DNA of 64,000 bases, taken from the NCBI RefSeq assembly GCF_001293685.1, contig NZ_BCAG01000005.1, positions 416,439-480,438 on the forward strand. Direction: 5' to 3'. Position 1 is the stretch's first letter. Every line of letters starts with the position of its first letter. The notes beneath the pieces are model-generated. The model made no database searches. It had not been told where the DNA came from and saw only the letters and a list, made by a program, of their open reading frames with translations. The DNA comes from Desulfatitalea tepidiphila (GTDB taxonomy: Bacteria > Desulfobacterota > Desulfobacteria > Desulfobacterales > Desulfosarcinaceae). Shown piece after piece: positions 28,295 through 37,650 of the stretch. A program made the translations under genes and the position numbers.

Positions 28295-28863
28295 CCCTGC
28301 CACTGCACATCTCCCACGCCGGCGTGCTGATTGAGCCAGCGGGCCAGCACAAAAAAATAGTCGGAAAGTCGGTTGATAAAAGCTACGATCGGTGCGAATC
28401 CTTCAAACGACCGCCCCGCAGCGGCCTCTTGTTCGGCCAGCAGGATGACGGCCCGTTCGGCCCGCCGGCACACCGTGCGGGCGATATGCGCCCACCCCGC
28501 GGTGGGGTGCCCACCGGGCAAAATAAAGGACTTGAGTTCGGGCAACTGCGCGTCCATCCCATCGATCCAGGATTCGATCCGTTGACTGTACCCGATCGTA
28601 ATCGAATTCAACCGCGCCTGGGCTTCGGACCCCGATGTGGCCGCCAGCCAGGCGCCGACCTGGAACAGATCCGATTGAATCTCCTTGAGCTGGACCTCGG
28701 CCGCTTCCGTATCCGGCAGCAGGACGGCAATCAGCGCACCCACCACGGAGTTGAGTTCGTCGATATCTCCGTAGGCGTGGATCCGCGCGTCGCTCTTGAC
28801 CACCCGTTCCCCGCTGAAAAGACTGGTTTTGCCCTGATCTCCGGTCTGGGTATAGATCTTCAT
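28291..28863 (-). CDS. Cob(I)yrinic acid a,c-diamide adenosyltransferase, PduO type
   Basis: 190 residues. N-terminal TQTGDQGKTSLFSG ATP site, a helical bundle with ARIHAYGDIDELNSVVG, LPGGHPTAGWAHIARTVCRRAER (ATP/cobalamin residues) and a C-terminal FINRLSDYFFVLAR. Transfers adenosyl from ATP to cob(I)alamin to give coenzyme B12. Overlaps genes on both sides by 3-4 bp, in a three-gene unit. Confidence 0.94.
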   Translation of the reverse strand: MKIYTQTGDQGKTSLFSGERVVKSDARIHAYGDIDELNSVVGALIAVLLPDTEAAEVQLKEIQSDLFQVGAWLAATSGSEAQARLNSITIGYSQRIESWIDGMDAQLPELKSFILPGGHPTAGWAHIARTVCRRAERAVILLAEQEAAAGRSFEGFAPIVAFINRLSDYFFVLARWLNQHAGVGDVQWQG

Positions 28864-28997
28864 GCGCGGGCCGCCGACGGCTTGGCGTCTTGTACCACCG
28901 GTTCGAACATTTTGGCCGGTGCCCCGCAGACCGGACAGCGATAGGGTGGTTTTTCGCCATCATGAATGTAGCCGCAAATCAGACATCGCCAGCGCAT
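28860..28997 (-). CDS. Rubredoxin-like small protein
   Basis: 45 residues, below usual length cut-offs. Two Cys pairs, CLICGY (5, 8) and CPVCGA (21, 24), with a 12-residue spacing loop shorter than classical rubredoxin: the rubredoxin-like domain also found in rubrerythrins. ATGA overlap with the adenosyltransferase and a good ribosome site (AGGAGGTG) support it. Possible electron donor for cobalamin reduction. Confidence 0.85.
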   Translation of the reverse strand: MRWRCLICGYIHDGEKPPYRCPVCGAPAKMFEPVVQDAKPSAARA

Positions 28998-29263
28998 AAA
29001 GACACCTCCTGGTATAGGGCTTGACAGTTCCGGGCGGGTTTTACATCCGCCCGGACACTTTCGTTGGTATTGTCATATCAGTGCAGCCCGACATTTGGCA
29101 ACTCATTGTCATCTTGCCGCTGGTTTCACAGCAGCAAATGGCCTGATCAGGTCAGATACCGGCCGCCAGGAGCGGTTTTGGGATTTGTCTTTTCAGCATG
29201 CTTAATAAGCGGTAAAAGCGGGCCAGGGTATGAGACCTAACCTTTGATGGAAGGAAACCCCTG

Positions 29264-30340
29264 ATGAGCCAGCTTCTCATGATCGATATCGGCGCCGGAA
29301 CCATGGATATCCTCTGCTACGACAGCAGCAGCGGCGAGCATTTCAAGGCCGTCGCTCCCTCCCCCGTGCGCCACCTTGCCTGGCAGATCGCCCAGACCAG
29401 CGGCGACCTGGTCGTGTCGGGCGTGGAGATGGGGGGCGGTCCGGTCACCGAGGCCTTGCGTCAACGGGCTGCCACGGATCGCGTCGTCATCTCCTCATCG
29501 GCGGCCGCGACACTCCACCACGACATGGATCGGGTGCGTCATTGGGGCCTCATCGTAGAAGAGGATGCCGCCGTCGAGCGTTTGTGCGGCGACCCCGGCT
29601 ACACCGCCGTCCGTCTGAGCGATGTGCAGCCCGAACGCATTGCCCAAATCATCTCCGGCCTGGGGCTGCCCATGGCTTTTGATGCCGTGGCGCTCTGCGC
29701 CCAGGATCATGGCGTGGCCCCCAAAGGCGTGAGCCATCTGGATTACCGTCACAACCTGTTCCAGGAGATCCTCGACCGTCCGGCAACACCTTTCGATCTG
29801 CTCTACCACGAGGATGAAGTGCCGGGGGCCTTCAACCGATTGCGCAGCATGGTGAGCGACGCCCGCCAGCTCAACGCCCAGGCGGTCTATGTCATGGACA
29901 GCGGCATGGCCGCCATGTGCGGTGCGGCCCAGGATGCCCATGCCGGCAACGCTTCGCCGATCATCATCCTGGATATCGCCACGTCGCACACCGTGGCCGC
30001 CGTTATGGAAGGGGACCAGGTGGCCGGGTTCGTGGAGTACCACACCCGCGGCATGACCTTGGCGCGCCTGGAGGAACTACTGGTGGCGCTGGCCGACGGC
30101 CGCGTCCGGCACGATCAAATTCTGGCCGAAGGCGGCCATGGTGCCTATTTACGCCGCGCGGTGGGTTTCGAGCGGGTCCGGGCCATCATCGCCACCGGCC
30201 CCAAACGCCGCCTCATGGCCGATTCGGCCCTGCCGGTGATTTGGGGCGCCCCCTGGGGGGACAACATGATGACCGGAACGGTCGGCCTGCTGGAGGCCAT
30301 GCGCCGAAGGCTCGGCCTGGCGCCCATTCCATATCTATAA
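29264..30340 (+). CDS. DUF1786 actin-like ATPase-fold protein
   Basis: 358 residues. N-terminal LLMIDIGAGTMDILCYD is an ASKHA phosphate-1 motif; a second motif IIILDIATSHTVAAVM occurs near residue 225. This matches the DUF1786 family, sometimes annotated as related to pyruvate formate-lyase activating enzyme although no radical SAM motif is present. Function unknown; ATP binding is plausible. The start is supported by GATGGAAGGA upstream. MarC follows after 52 bp. Confidence 0.8.
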   Translation: MSQLLMIDIGAGTMDILCYDSSSGEHFKAVAPSPVRHLAWQIAQTSGDLVVSGVEMGGGPVTEALRQRAATDRVVISSSAAATLHHDMDRVRHWGLIVEEDAAVERLCGDPGYTAVRLSDVQPERIAQIISGLGLPMAFDAVALCAQDHGVAPKGVSHLDYRHNLFQEILDRPATPFDLLYHEDEVPGAFNRLRSMVSDARQLNAQAVYVMDSGMAAMCGAAQDAHAGNASPIIILDIATSHTVAAVMEGDQVAGFVEYHTRGMTLARLEELLVALADGRVRHDQILAEGGHGAYLRRAVGFERVRAIIATGPKRRLMADSALPVIWGAPWGDNMMTGTVGLLEAMRRRLGLAPIPYL

Positions 30341-30392
30341 AGAACCTGAGAAACGGTGGAGGTTTCATCCCCACCCCCTGGAAAACCATACC

Positions 30393-30983
30393 ATGCAAGA
30401 TTTCTGGCTCTGCTTCGTCCCCCTGTTTGTAGCCGTGGATGCCATCGGCGTGCTGCCGATCTACATCGCCCTGACAGACGACCTCGACCCGCGCATTCAG
30501 CGGGCGGTTCTGGTGCAATCGATCGCAACGGCCACGGCCGTGTCGCTGGTGTTTCTCATGTTCGGACCGGCGCTGCTGACCTTTCTCGGCGTGACGGTGG
30601 CCGATTTCATGATCGCCGGTGGTAGCCTGCTCTTTGCCATCTCCCTGAGCGATCTGATCACCGGAGAGAAAAAGAGGCGCCAGGCGGACGCGCAAAGCCT
30701 CGGAGCCGTGCCCATCGGGATCCCCTTGCTGGCCGGGCCGGCCCTGCTGACCACCTGCATCGTACTGGCCAACGCGTATGGCAAAAGCTTGACCGCAGCC
30801 GCCGTCATCGCCAACCTGCTGATCGCGGGAGTGATCTTCATGTTCGCCGAACCGGTCACGCGCATCCTGGGCCGAAACGGCACCCGCAGTGCATCGAAAA
30901 TTTCGAGCCTCTTTCTGGCGGCCATCGCCGTGATGCTGGTCCGAAAAGGTTTGATCGAAGCGCTGGCCGCCAGCGCACCTTGA
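30393..30983 (+). CDS. MarC family integral membrane protein
   Basis: 196 residues with about six transmembrane helices. Family hallmarks: FVPLFVAVDAIGVLPIYIALT at the N-terminus and AVPIGIPLLAGPALLTTCIV in the middle, followed by MFAEPVTRILGRNGTRSASKISSLFLAAIAV. MarC proteins were once tied to multiple antibiotic resistance, but their transport role is unproven. Convergent with the acyl-CoA ligase gene. Confidence 0.9.
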   Translation: MQDFWLCFVPLFVAVDAIGVLPIYIALTDDLDPRIQRAVLVQSIATATAVSLVFLMFGPALLTFLGVTVADFMIAGGSLLFAISLSDLITGEKKRRQADAQSLGAVPIGIPLLAGPALLTTCIVLANAYGKSLTAAAVIANLLIAGVIFMFAEPVTRILGRNGTRSASKISSLFLAAIAVMLVRKGLIEALAASAP

Positions 30984-30997
30984 AAATGCGCGAGCGG

Positions 30998-32524
30998 TCA
31001 GGCCTGGGGCCCGCCGTATAGCTTCTTGACCTTGACGCGATCGGGTGAACCGTCCGCCGCCAGCGGCAGCTCATCCACGAATTGCACGTATTGGGGCTTT
31101 TTATAACGGGCAATGCGCCCCCCGACGAATTCGATCAGCGCCTTCGCGGTCAGAGATCCGCCGGATTTCAGGCGGCACACCGCCTTGATGCCTTCGGTCC
31201 ACTTGGGATCGGGTACACCAAAGACCACCACGGCTGCCACAGCGGGATGTTCGAGGATCACCTTCTCCACTTCGGCCGGATAGACATTCTCCCCGCCTGG
31301 TTTGATCAGCTCCTTTTCGGCCTTGCGGGCCACGTACCACAGGTAGCCGTCCTCATCGAAACGGCCCACATCGCCGGTATGGTGCCACCCGTTGCGAAAG
31401 GTGTAGGCATTTTCATCGTCCAGCCCCCAATACCCCTTGAACACCATAGGACCGCGCACGGCGATCTCTCCGGCCTGACCGGTAGGTACAGGCCGGTCGT
31501 TGTCGTCCATTAACTGGACATCGATGAGGGGCATCGGCCGGCCGGCCGATCCTGGACGCTCGCTGAAAGGACTCATGGTGACCACGAGGGAGGTTTCGGT
31601 CTGTCCGAAGAGACTGTAAAACGAACCGCCGGTCATCTCCTGGTAGCGCGCGATGACCTCTGGCCTGTCGATCCCCAACACGGCCCGCAAGGAGCTGATA
31701 TCCTCACCGCTATCGGCCACGTGGGCCAGGAGGGTCTGCATCATGGGCGCAAAGGCGAACAGCACGCTCGCCTTGTGCTCGGCAATCAAGCGGGCGGCCT
31801 GGGCGGCATCGAATTTGCGCATGTTGATATTGAGCATCCCGCCATGGAAACAACAGAACGCCATACCCAGGCCGGCGATATGAAACATGGGCAAGGGATT
31901 GAGGTGAACATCGTCTTGGGTCAGATGGATCTGCTGCATCAACTGGGCATTGGCGCACAGCAGGTTATAATGGCTGAGCAGAGCCCCGCGAGGTCGCCCG
32001 GCCACGGCCGCGGTATGGATGATCACCAGCCCGTCGTCGGCCGAAACCGCCCGGGACGGCAGCCCCCCTTCGGGCAGGGGCGCGTCGACGAGGTCCCTGA
32101 AGGGGCCGTTCCGGGCCTGCAGGTTGTAACATTTGGTGTCGCGCCCGAGCTTGGCCGCAACCGCCTCCATCGCTTCAGGGTCTTCCCCGTCGGCAAACAG
32201 AAAGCGCACCTGAACGTCGTTGAGGTTGTAGGCCATCTCATCCACGGACAACCGCCAATTGATGGGCACGACGATCGCGCCCAAGGCAGCGGCCGCGCCG
32301 TATAGGACGAGATAAGCGAGGCAATTTTTACCGATTACGCCGATACGATCGCCCTTGCAGCACCCGGCGGCCGTCAACCCCGAGGCCATGCGCTCGACCG
32401 ACGCCTGGTACTCCGCGAAGGTCATGGCCCGATTTTCTTCGGCCTCCAGCCAGGCGATGCGTTCCGGATAGAGCCGCGCATTGCGGCAAATGATATCATA
32501 CAGGGTCAAATCATAGACACTCAT
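30998..32524 (-). CDS. Adenylate-forming acyl-CoA ligase-like protein
   Basis: 508 residues, class I AMP-dependent synthetase. The P-loop motif reads IIHTAAVAGRPRGA (usual YTSGTTGxPKG), A5-like FYSLFGQTETS, A7 GWHHTGDVGRFDEDGY and A8 RKAEKELIKPGGENVYPAEVE are good. The A10 region reads LAADGSPDRVKVKKLYG, where the usual catalytic Lys of GK is replaced; a nearby Lys may serve. Substrate unknown, probably a carboxylic acid. Close to the liv/acyl-CoA ligase operon and separated from it by a Usp gene. Confidence 0.88.
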   Translation of the reverse strand: MSVYDLTLYDIICRNARLYPERIAWLEAEENRAMTFAEYQASVERMASGLTAAGCCKGDRIGVIGKNCLAYLVLYGAAAALGAIVVPINWRLSVDEMAYNLNDVQVRFLFADGEDPEAMEAVAAKLGRDTKCYNLQARNGPFRDLVDAPLPEGGLPSRAVSADDGLVIIHTAAVAGRPRGALLSHYNLLCANAQLMQQIHLTQDDVHLNPLPMFHIAGLGMAFCCFHGGMLNINMRKFDAAQAARLIAEHKASVLFAFAPMMQTLLAHVADSGEDISSLRAVLGIDRPEVIARYQEMTGGSFYSLFGQTETSLVVTMSPFSERPGSAGRPMPLIDVQLMDDNDRPVPTGQAGEIAVRGPMVFKGYWGLDDENAYTFRNGWHHTGDVGRFDEDGYLWYVARKAEKELIKPGGENVYPAEVEKVILEHPAVAAVVVFGVPDPKWTEGIKAVCRLKSGGSLTAKALIEFVGGRIARYKKPQYVQFVDELPLAADGSPDRVKVKKLYGGPQA

Positions 32525-32725
32525 GCAATACTCCTTCCGTGCGGTTAAGAAAGAGAATTCTTAAAAACGTTATCCACTGTAATGGAGGCTGCATTAAAAA
32601 GAGGCATCGGTGGCGGGCGAAAGGCCTGACGCACAGTAAGCGCCGATCGAGCATCCGACCCGTCCGGCATCGGGGAACCAACACACCTGTTTGGGTGTCA
32701 AATTGAGGGGAACACCCGTGGACCT

Positions 32726-33121
32726 TTACTTGGTGGTGGTCACCGGGCAAGGGCCCCTCAGGATAATAAACTGAGCCGTGGAGCCGAGCAGCAGTTTGCG
32801 GGTACGCGACTTCTTTTCGATCCCGATATAAATGTGGTCCACGCCATTGTCTTCGGCGAACTTGACCAGGTCTTCACCGGGTGTCAATCCACGTGCCAGC
32901 TGAAGCGTCTCGCAGGAGATATGAAATTGAAGCAGATAGTCCTTGGCCCGCTCCAATTTTTCTTCCACTGCCTGGATATCCTCCAAGGTCTCGTTACTGC
33001 CCCCCTCCATGGAAGTCACCACGTAAACCAGGGCGTCGGCATTTGTCTTGGCCTTTTCGCATGCCAATTCCAAGGCTCTCTGAGAAGGCGGCGAGCCATT
33101 GTAGGCAACCAACAATTTCAT
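32726..33121 (-). CDS. Universal stress protein (UspA family)
   Basis: 131 residues: MKLLVAYNGSPPSQRAL at the N-terminus, and a C-terminal nucleotide-binding motif in the order G-x2-K-S-R... LLLGSTAQFII (GIEKKSRTRKLLLGST). Consistent with the ATP-binding Usp subclass, cytosolic, involved in stress adaptation. Ribosome site AGGAGTG lies before ATG 33121. Lies between the ligase gene and the liv operon. Confidence 0.93.
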   Translation of the reverse strand: MKLLVAYNGSPPSQRALELACEKAKTNADALVYVVTSMEGGSNETLEDIQAVEEKLERAKDYLLQFHISCETLQLARGLTPGEDLVKFAEDNGVDHIYIGIEKKSRTRKLLLGSTAQFIILRGPCPVTTTK

Positions 33122-33422
33122 GACACACTCCTAATTCGTGTCCATCCACAAATGGCCAATTTGCCCGATATCGGCGTTATGCTCAAAATTTTATCCTCGG
33201 AATATTCGACATATGCCTGCGGTAAAATTTTTCGCATGCCTTGATCTCAGCCAAATTTGCCTATTTCTGGATGGACACTCGCTCTCACCCATCCACAAAT
33301 GGCCCTTTTGCCCTTATTTGGATGTGCACTCACTGTATGGAAATTCAGATCGAACCCTGCGGCCTAACTCAATCAGACTGCCGCTACTTTACACTTAACA
33401 CTTCAAACTTAAAACTTCTTTT
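33122..33422. other. Intergenic region with inverted repeats
   Basis: 301 bp. GTGTCCATCCACAAATGGCC begins at 33137 and its inverted, diverged copy ends in GGATGGACAC at about 33277. A third direct copy (CCATCCACAAATGGCC) begins at about 33291. The stretch 33170-33245 resembles the interior of the 111-bp element (GCATGCCTTGATCT). No gene seen. Confidence 0.55.
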
Positions 33423-34244
33423 TTACATCCAACGCTTCCGCCGCTTGTAGGACTTGACCTCCTTGAACGACTTGCGCCCGCCCCCCTGGGTGACGCCCAT
33501 ATAGAACTCCTTGACGTCCGGATTGTCCTGCAGCTTGTCCGAAGGCCCCTCCAGCACAATTTTGCCGTTTTCCATGATATAGGCGTAGTTGGAGATCGCA
33601 AGGGCGATCTTGGCGTTCTGCTCGACCACCAGAATCGTGGTCTGCATCTCCTCGTTGATGCGTTTGACGTTGTCGAAAATTTCCTTCACCAGAAGTGGCG
33701 CCAGCCCCAACGAGGGCTCGTCGAGCATCAACATCTTGGGCGCTGCCATCAAAGCCCGCGCAATGGCGATCATCTGCTGCTCGCCGCCCGAACAGTAGCC
33801 GGCCATGCGATGGGTCACCTTGGACAGACGCGGGAAATGGGTATACATCAATTCATAATCCCTGCGGATATTGGCCGCGCCGTCCTTGCGGGTGACCGAT
33901 CCGACCCGGATGTTCTCGTCCACGGTCAGGTGCTTGAACACCCGGCGTCCTTCGGGCACCATGACCGCCCCCAGGTGCACCACCTGTGTTCCCAATACGT
34001 TGGTGATGTCCTGCCCATCGAACTTGACAAACCCCTCGCGTATAGATCCGTTTTCCGGTTTGAGCAACCCGCTGATGGCCCGCAGGGTAGTTGTTTTACC
34101 GGCGCCGTTGGTTCCCAACAAGGCCACGATATCGCCCTGGGTCACGCCGATACTGACGCCGCGCAGCACCTGGATGATATCGTTGTAGACCACCTCGATG
34201 TTGTTGACTTCCAGCAACCGTTCGTTTGCAGAGCTCGCTGTCAT
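33423..34244 (-). CDS. livF: Branched-chain amino acid-type ABC transporter ATPase LivF
   Basis: 273 residues. Walker A LLGTNGAGKTTTLRAI, LivF-type VPEGRRVFKHLTVDENI, signature YCSGGEQQMIAIARAL, Walker B MLMLDEPSLGLAP and the His-loop position VVEQN. Basic C-terminal tail (SFKEVKSYKRRKRWM) is longer than usual. Import ATPase partner of LivG. Last gene of the liv operon, separated from the binding-protein gene by a strong hairpin. Confidence 0.93.
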   Translation of the reverse strand: MTASSANERLLEVNNIEVVYNDIIQVLRGVSIGVTQGDIVALLGTNGAGKTTTLRAISGLLKPENGSIREGFVKFDGQDITNVLGTQVVHLGAVMVPEGRRVFKHLTVDENIRVGSVTRKDGAANIRRDYELMYTHFPRLSKVTHRMAGYCSGGEQQMIAIARALMAAPKMLMLDEPSLGLAPLLVKEIFDNVKRINEEMQTTILVVEQNAKIALAISNYAYIMENGKIVLEGPSDKLQDNPDVKEFYMGVTQGGGRKSFKEVKSYKRRKRWM

Positions 34245-34283
34245 ATAACGTACCGTCTATGCCTGCTTTGGTGATGGATGAAC

Positions 34284-34325
34284 CCGCCCACTGGGCGCGA
34301 AAAACGCTTGGCCCCCAGTGGGCGG
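34284..34325. terminator. Hairpin between binding-protein gene and livF
   Basis: A perfect 12-bp stem CCGCCCACTGGG (34284-34295)/CCCAGTGGGCGG (34314-34325). It sits just after the binding-protein stop. Likely partial terminator or mRNA stabiliser that raises binding-protein levels over LivF. Confidence 0.6.
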
Positions 34326-34344
34326 CTGATATTGTGTCTCTTGC

Positions 34345-35562
34345 CTATTTGGCGAACTTGGGGATAAACGGCTTGCCCACGGCCTTGAAAACGCCACTTT
34401 GCACCGAATAGATCTGCAGGGTATCCACACCGGCGTGATCGGTGGGCGAATAGGTCACCGGCCCAACGGTGTTGCCCGGCGAATAGCTGTTGGCGCCGTT
34501 CATGGCGTTTAGCGTTTTGTAGAGGCTCTCCCGGGTCACCTTCCCGCCTTCGGCTTTGACGCGCCGGATGGCTTCCACTGCCACCTGGGCCACCATCATG
34601 CCATTGGTGTAGTTGTGGGAGTTGGCCGTCTTTTCATCGCGGCTATACTTCTTGGCCAGCATCAGCTGGAAATCGGTGCCCGGCCCCGGCTCCGAAGTGA
34701 GAGTGTAGGAAGTGGTCCAGAAAAAGCCTTCGGCCGCAGATCCGGCCAGATCGATCAGGTCGTTGCCGCCGGTGTAGTGCGCCCCGGTGAAGGTGAGCTT
34801 GCCCGGCTCGCCGAAGGTCTTGGCCGTCACACCGAGCCGCTGGGCGTCCTTGATCAGCGTGGCCACCGGCGACTGCACGGTCTGGCAGATGACGTATTGG
34901 ACATTCTTGCTCAGCAGGCGCTGCAAGGTGGCGGTGTTGTCCAGGTCCTTGCCGTGCTCGACTACTTCGACGATGTCCATTTTGAGGCCGGATTTGACCG
35001 CATTCTGGACATCTTCCACCGGGCCGCGCCCAAAGGCCGATGGATGGATGAACATGGCCACCTGGGGAGTGCCGCCCTTGTGGTTGGCCACGATATATTC
35101 GGCCAAGCCGATGCATTGACTCGAATAGGTGGCGATGGGCAAAAAGATATACTTGGAATCGACCAGGTTGCCGGCATGAAACGAAGCCGGAATGGTGGGA
35201 ATCTTCTCCTCGTCGAAGTCACGCTTGAGGGCCAGGGTGCTGCCTGTGGAGTAGTTGAGATAGAGCACGATCCCTTCACTCAGAAAATCCTCGAAGTTGC
35301 GTTTGGTGATGTCGGTCTGGTACTGATCGTCGCGGATCGGGCAGTCCACTGTATCGTCACCGAGCAACTTCGTGTCGTTGACATAGCGGACATAATCTTC
35401 CACCCCTTTGGAGTAAGGGTTGCCGGCATCCGAGGTCGGTCCGGTGATGGCCAGGGACAAGGCCAATTTATGGACTTGGCCGGCGTGGGACGGTGCCGCC
35501 AGCACTGCACACACAATCACCGCTAACACCACTTGCATCATGAACGCATGTCTCTTTTTCAT
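34345..35562 (-). CDS. Branched-chain amino acid-type ABC substrate-binding protein
   Basis: 405 residues. Signal peptide 1-27 (ends PSHAG), then a type I periplasmic-binding fold (Peripla_BP_6): ALSLAITGPTSDAGNPYSKGVEDYVRYVND. The ligand could be an amino acid, amide, or an aliphatic/aromatic acid; the ligase encoded in the same operon favours an organic acid (inference). Lies between livM and livF. Confidence 0.9.
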   Translation of the reverse strand: MKKRHAFMMQVVLAVIVCAVLAAPSHAGQVHKLALSLAITGPTSDAGNPYSKGVEDYVRYVNDTKLLGDDTVDCPIRDDQYQTDITKRNFEDFLSEGIVLYLNYSTGSTLALKRDFDEEKIPTIPASFHAGNLVDSKYIFLPIATYSSQCIGLAEYIVANHKGGTPQVAMFIHPSAFGRGPVEDVQNAVKSGLKMDIVEVVEHGKDLDNTATLQRLLSKNVQYVICQTVQSPVATLIKDAQRLGVTAKTFGEPGKLTFTGAHYTGGNDLIDLAGSAAEGFFWTTSYTLTSEPGPGTDFQLMLAKKYSRDEKTANSHNYTNGMMVAQVAVEAIRRVKAEGGKVTRESLYKTLNAMNGANSYSPGNTVGPVTYSPTDHAGVDTLQIYSVQSGVFKAVGKPFIPKFAK

Positions 35563-35632
35563 ACTCCCCTCCCTTGTTTGGCGGGCGTTTGAACCGGTGC
35601 CCTTTGAATGCCCACGAGCGGCCTCCCGCCGA

Positions 35633-36727
35633 TCAATAGCGGAAAGGCCAAAGCTTCACATAAGAGCGGCAGATGCGCCACCAATTGGCGATGCCGCGCG
35701 GTTCGAACATCAGAAAGAGCACGATCACCAGACCGAACGTCAACGGTTTGAGCGCAGTGGCCAGGTTCATGTTGGCCGGCAAGAACTGGGCGGACCACTC
35801 CACCAGATTTTCCACTTGCAGATCCAGAATGCGAATGGCCGCGGGCCCCCAGAAGGAGCCGGTCAAGGTGCCCAGACCGCCCACGATCGCCATGGCCAAG
35901 TAGGATATGGACTGCGACAAGGTGAACGACTCGATGCCTGCGCCACGATAGAGGTAGGCGTGCAGCGCACCGGCCACACCGGCGAAGAATCCGGCCAGGG
36001 CAAAGGCGTACACCTTGGTCAACCCGGGGTTCATTCCCATGGCATCGGCTGCCCGGTCATTGTCGCGCACCGCCACCAGGCTGCGGCCGTAACGGGAACG
36101 AAGCAGATTGCGAACGGCCAGCCCGAAAAGGATCACGATGGTCAGTATGACATAATACCAGAACAGATAGTGGTCGCCACGCGATACCATGCCGGTCAGC
36201 CAGTAGACCCGACCGATGGGGATCGTCTGACCCTGGTTGAAAAGGGGCAGGAAATTGATGGTCCACTGGAATATCATCTGAAAAGACAAAGTGGCGATGG
36301 CCAGATAAAGGTGTTTCAAACGCAGGGCCGGCAGACCGACGAAGGCGCCGAACACGGCCCCCACCGCTCCCGAAAGAACCAGCATGAGCGGCCAGGCGTG
36401 GGTGATGAGCACATGGGAATCGCCTATGGTCCGGGCGAACACAGCCAGGGTATACGCCCCCACGCCTACGAACGCGGCGTGACCGATGGAGATCAATCCG
36501 GCAAAGCCGGTGACCAGGTTCAACCCGATGATCGCCACCATGGCGATCAGGATGTTGTCCAACACCAGCATGTATTTGTTGCTCACTTCGTACACCAGCG
36601 GCCAGATGAATAGCACGGCAATGAAGACGGCGAACACCAGCCGGTCCAGATGGGTGAAGAAGATGCGCTGCTCTTCCCGGTAGGTACTGAAAAAGTTCCC
36701 TGTGGCCAGCCATCGGTTTGCGGACAT
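35633..36727 (-). CDS. livM: Branched-chain amino acid-type ABC permease LivM
   Basis: 364 residues. About eight to ten helices, with the LivM signature GLNLVTGFAGLISIGHAAFVGVGAYT and an EAA-like loop VRDNDRAADAMGMNPGLTKVYAFALAGFFAGVAGAL. Inner-membrane translocation subunit pairing with LivH. 3 bp downstream of livH. Confidence 0.94.
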   Translation of the reverse strand: MSANRWLATGNFFSTYREEQRIFFTHLDRLVFAVFIAVLFIWPLVYEVSNKYMLVLDNILIAMVAIIGLNLVTGFAGLISIGHAAFVGVGAYTLAVFARTIGDSHVLITHAWPLMLVLSGAVGAVFGAFVGLPALRLKHLYLAIATLSFQMIFQWTINFLPLFNQGQTIPIGRVYWLTGMVSRGDHYLFWYYVILTIVILFGLAVRNLLRSRYGRSLVAVRDNDRAADAMGMNPGLTKVYAFALAGFFAGVAGALHAYLYRGAGIESFTLSQSISYLAMAIVGGLGTLTGSFWGPAAIRILDLQVENLVEWSAQFLPANMNLATALKPLTFGLVIVLFLMFEPRGIANWWRICRSYVKLWPFRY

Positions 36728-36730
36728 AGC

Positions 36731-37624
36731 TTACACCCGTTCGATTTCATGGGTACCGAACAACCCATGCGGTTTAAACAACAGGATGATCAATAAAATG
36801 ACATACGGCAGCACATCTGCGGTGCCGTTGAGACCCCAGTTGCCGTCCAGATAGCCCGCGGCGAATTGCTGGATCAATCCCATGATGATGCCGGCTACCA
36901 CCGCCCCTACGATGGAGTCCAGGCCGCCCAGGATCACCACCGGGAACACGATGATGCCAAAGGCGTGCAGGGTCTCGAAATTCAGACCGGTGATATTGCC
37001 GATGATGCCCCCGGCCGCAGCTGCGCTCAGGCCCGCCATGGCCCAGGCCAGACCGAACACCCTTGGCACGGAGATTCCCACGGACATGGAGGCGAACTGA
37101 TCGTCGGACACGGCCCGCATGGAGATCCCCACCGTGGATCTTTTAAAAAACCAGGAGAACAGACCGATCAACACGAAGGTGATGATGACCCCCACCAACT
37201 GGGTCCAGGAGATGGACACCCCCCAGAACTCGACGGGGGTTCGGGGGAAAAACCGCGGAAAAGAGTAGTTGAACGTGCCGAAGGGGGTGAGGTAGATAAT
37301 GCCGTCGAGGATGGACATCAGGCCGATGGTGACCATGATGACCGAAATGATCGGCTCACCGATCAGGCGGCGCAGAAATATCCGTTCGACACTCATGGCC
37401 AGGAAAAAAGTGAGGATCATACTGATGAAAAAGGAGATATAGAGCGGGATCCCCACCCAAACGGTCAACGCATAAGTAATGAAGGCGCCGGAGGCGATCA
37501 GTTGCCCGTGGGCGATATTGAGCACCCGGCTGGACTTGTAGATCAGGACGAATCCCAATCCCGAGAGGGCATAGATCGACCCCACCACGATGCCGCTGAC
37601 GACCAATTGCAAAAAATAGCTCAT
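36731..37624 (-). CDS. livH: Branched-chain amino acid-type ABC permease LivH
   Basis: 297 residues. LivH hallmarks: GIVVGSIYALSGLGFVLIYK, VLNIAHGQLIASGAF and MRAVSDDQFASMSVGISVPRVFGLAWAMAGLSAA (permease EAA loop). Forms the channel with LivM. 26 bp after the acyl-CoA ligase gene. Confidence 0.94.
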   Translation of the reverse strand: MSYFLQLVVSGIVVGSIYALSGLGFVLIYKSSRVLNIAHGQLIASGAFITYALTVWVGIPLYISFFISMILTFFLAMSVERIFLRRLIGEPIISVIMVTIGLMSILDGIIYLTPFGTFNYSFPRFFPRTPVEFWGVSISWTQLVGVIITFVLIGLFSWFFKRSTVGISMRAVSDDQFASMSVGISVPRVFGLAWAMAGLSAAAAGGIIGNITGLNFETLHAFGIIVFPVVILGGLDSIVGAVVAGIIMGLIQQFAAGYLDGNWGLNGTADVLPYVILLIILLFKPHGLFGTHEIERV

Positions 37625-37650
37625 AATCCTTCACTCTGAGGCAATGTCGT

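Noticed and set aside
29018..29050. TTGACA-based promoter before DUF1786
   Set aside because: No acceptable -10 at 16-18 bp.
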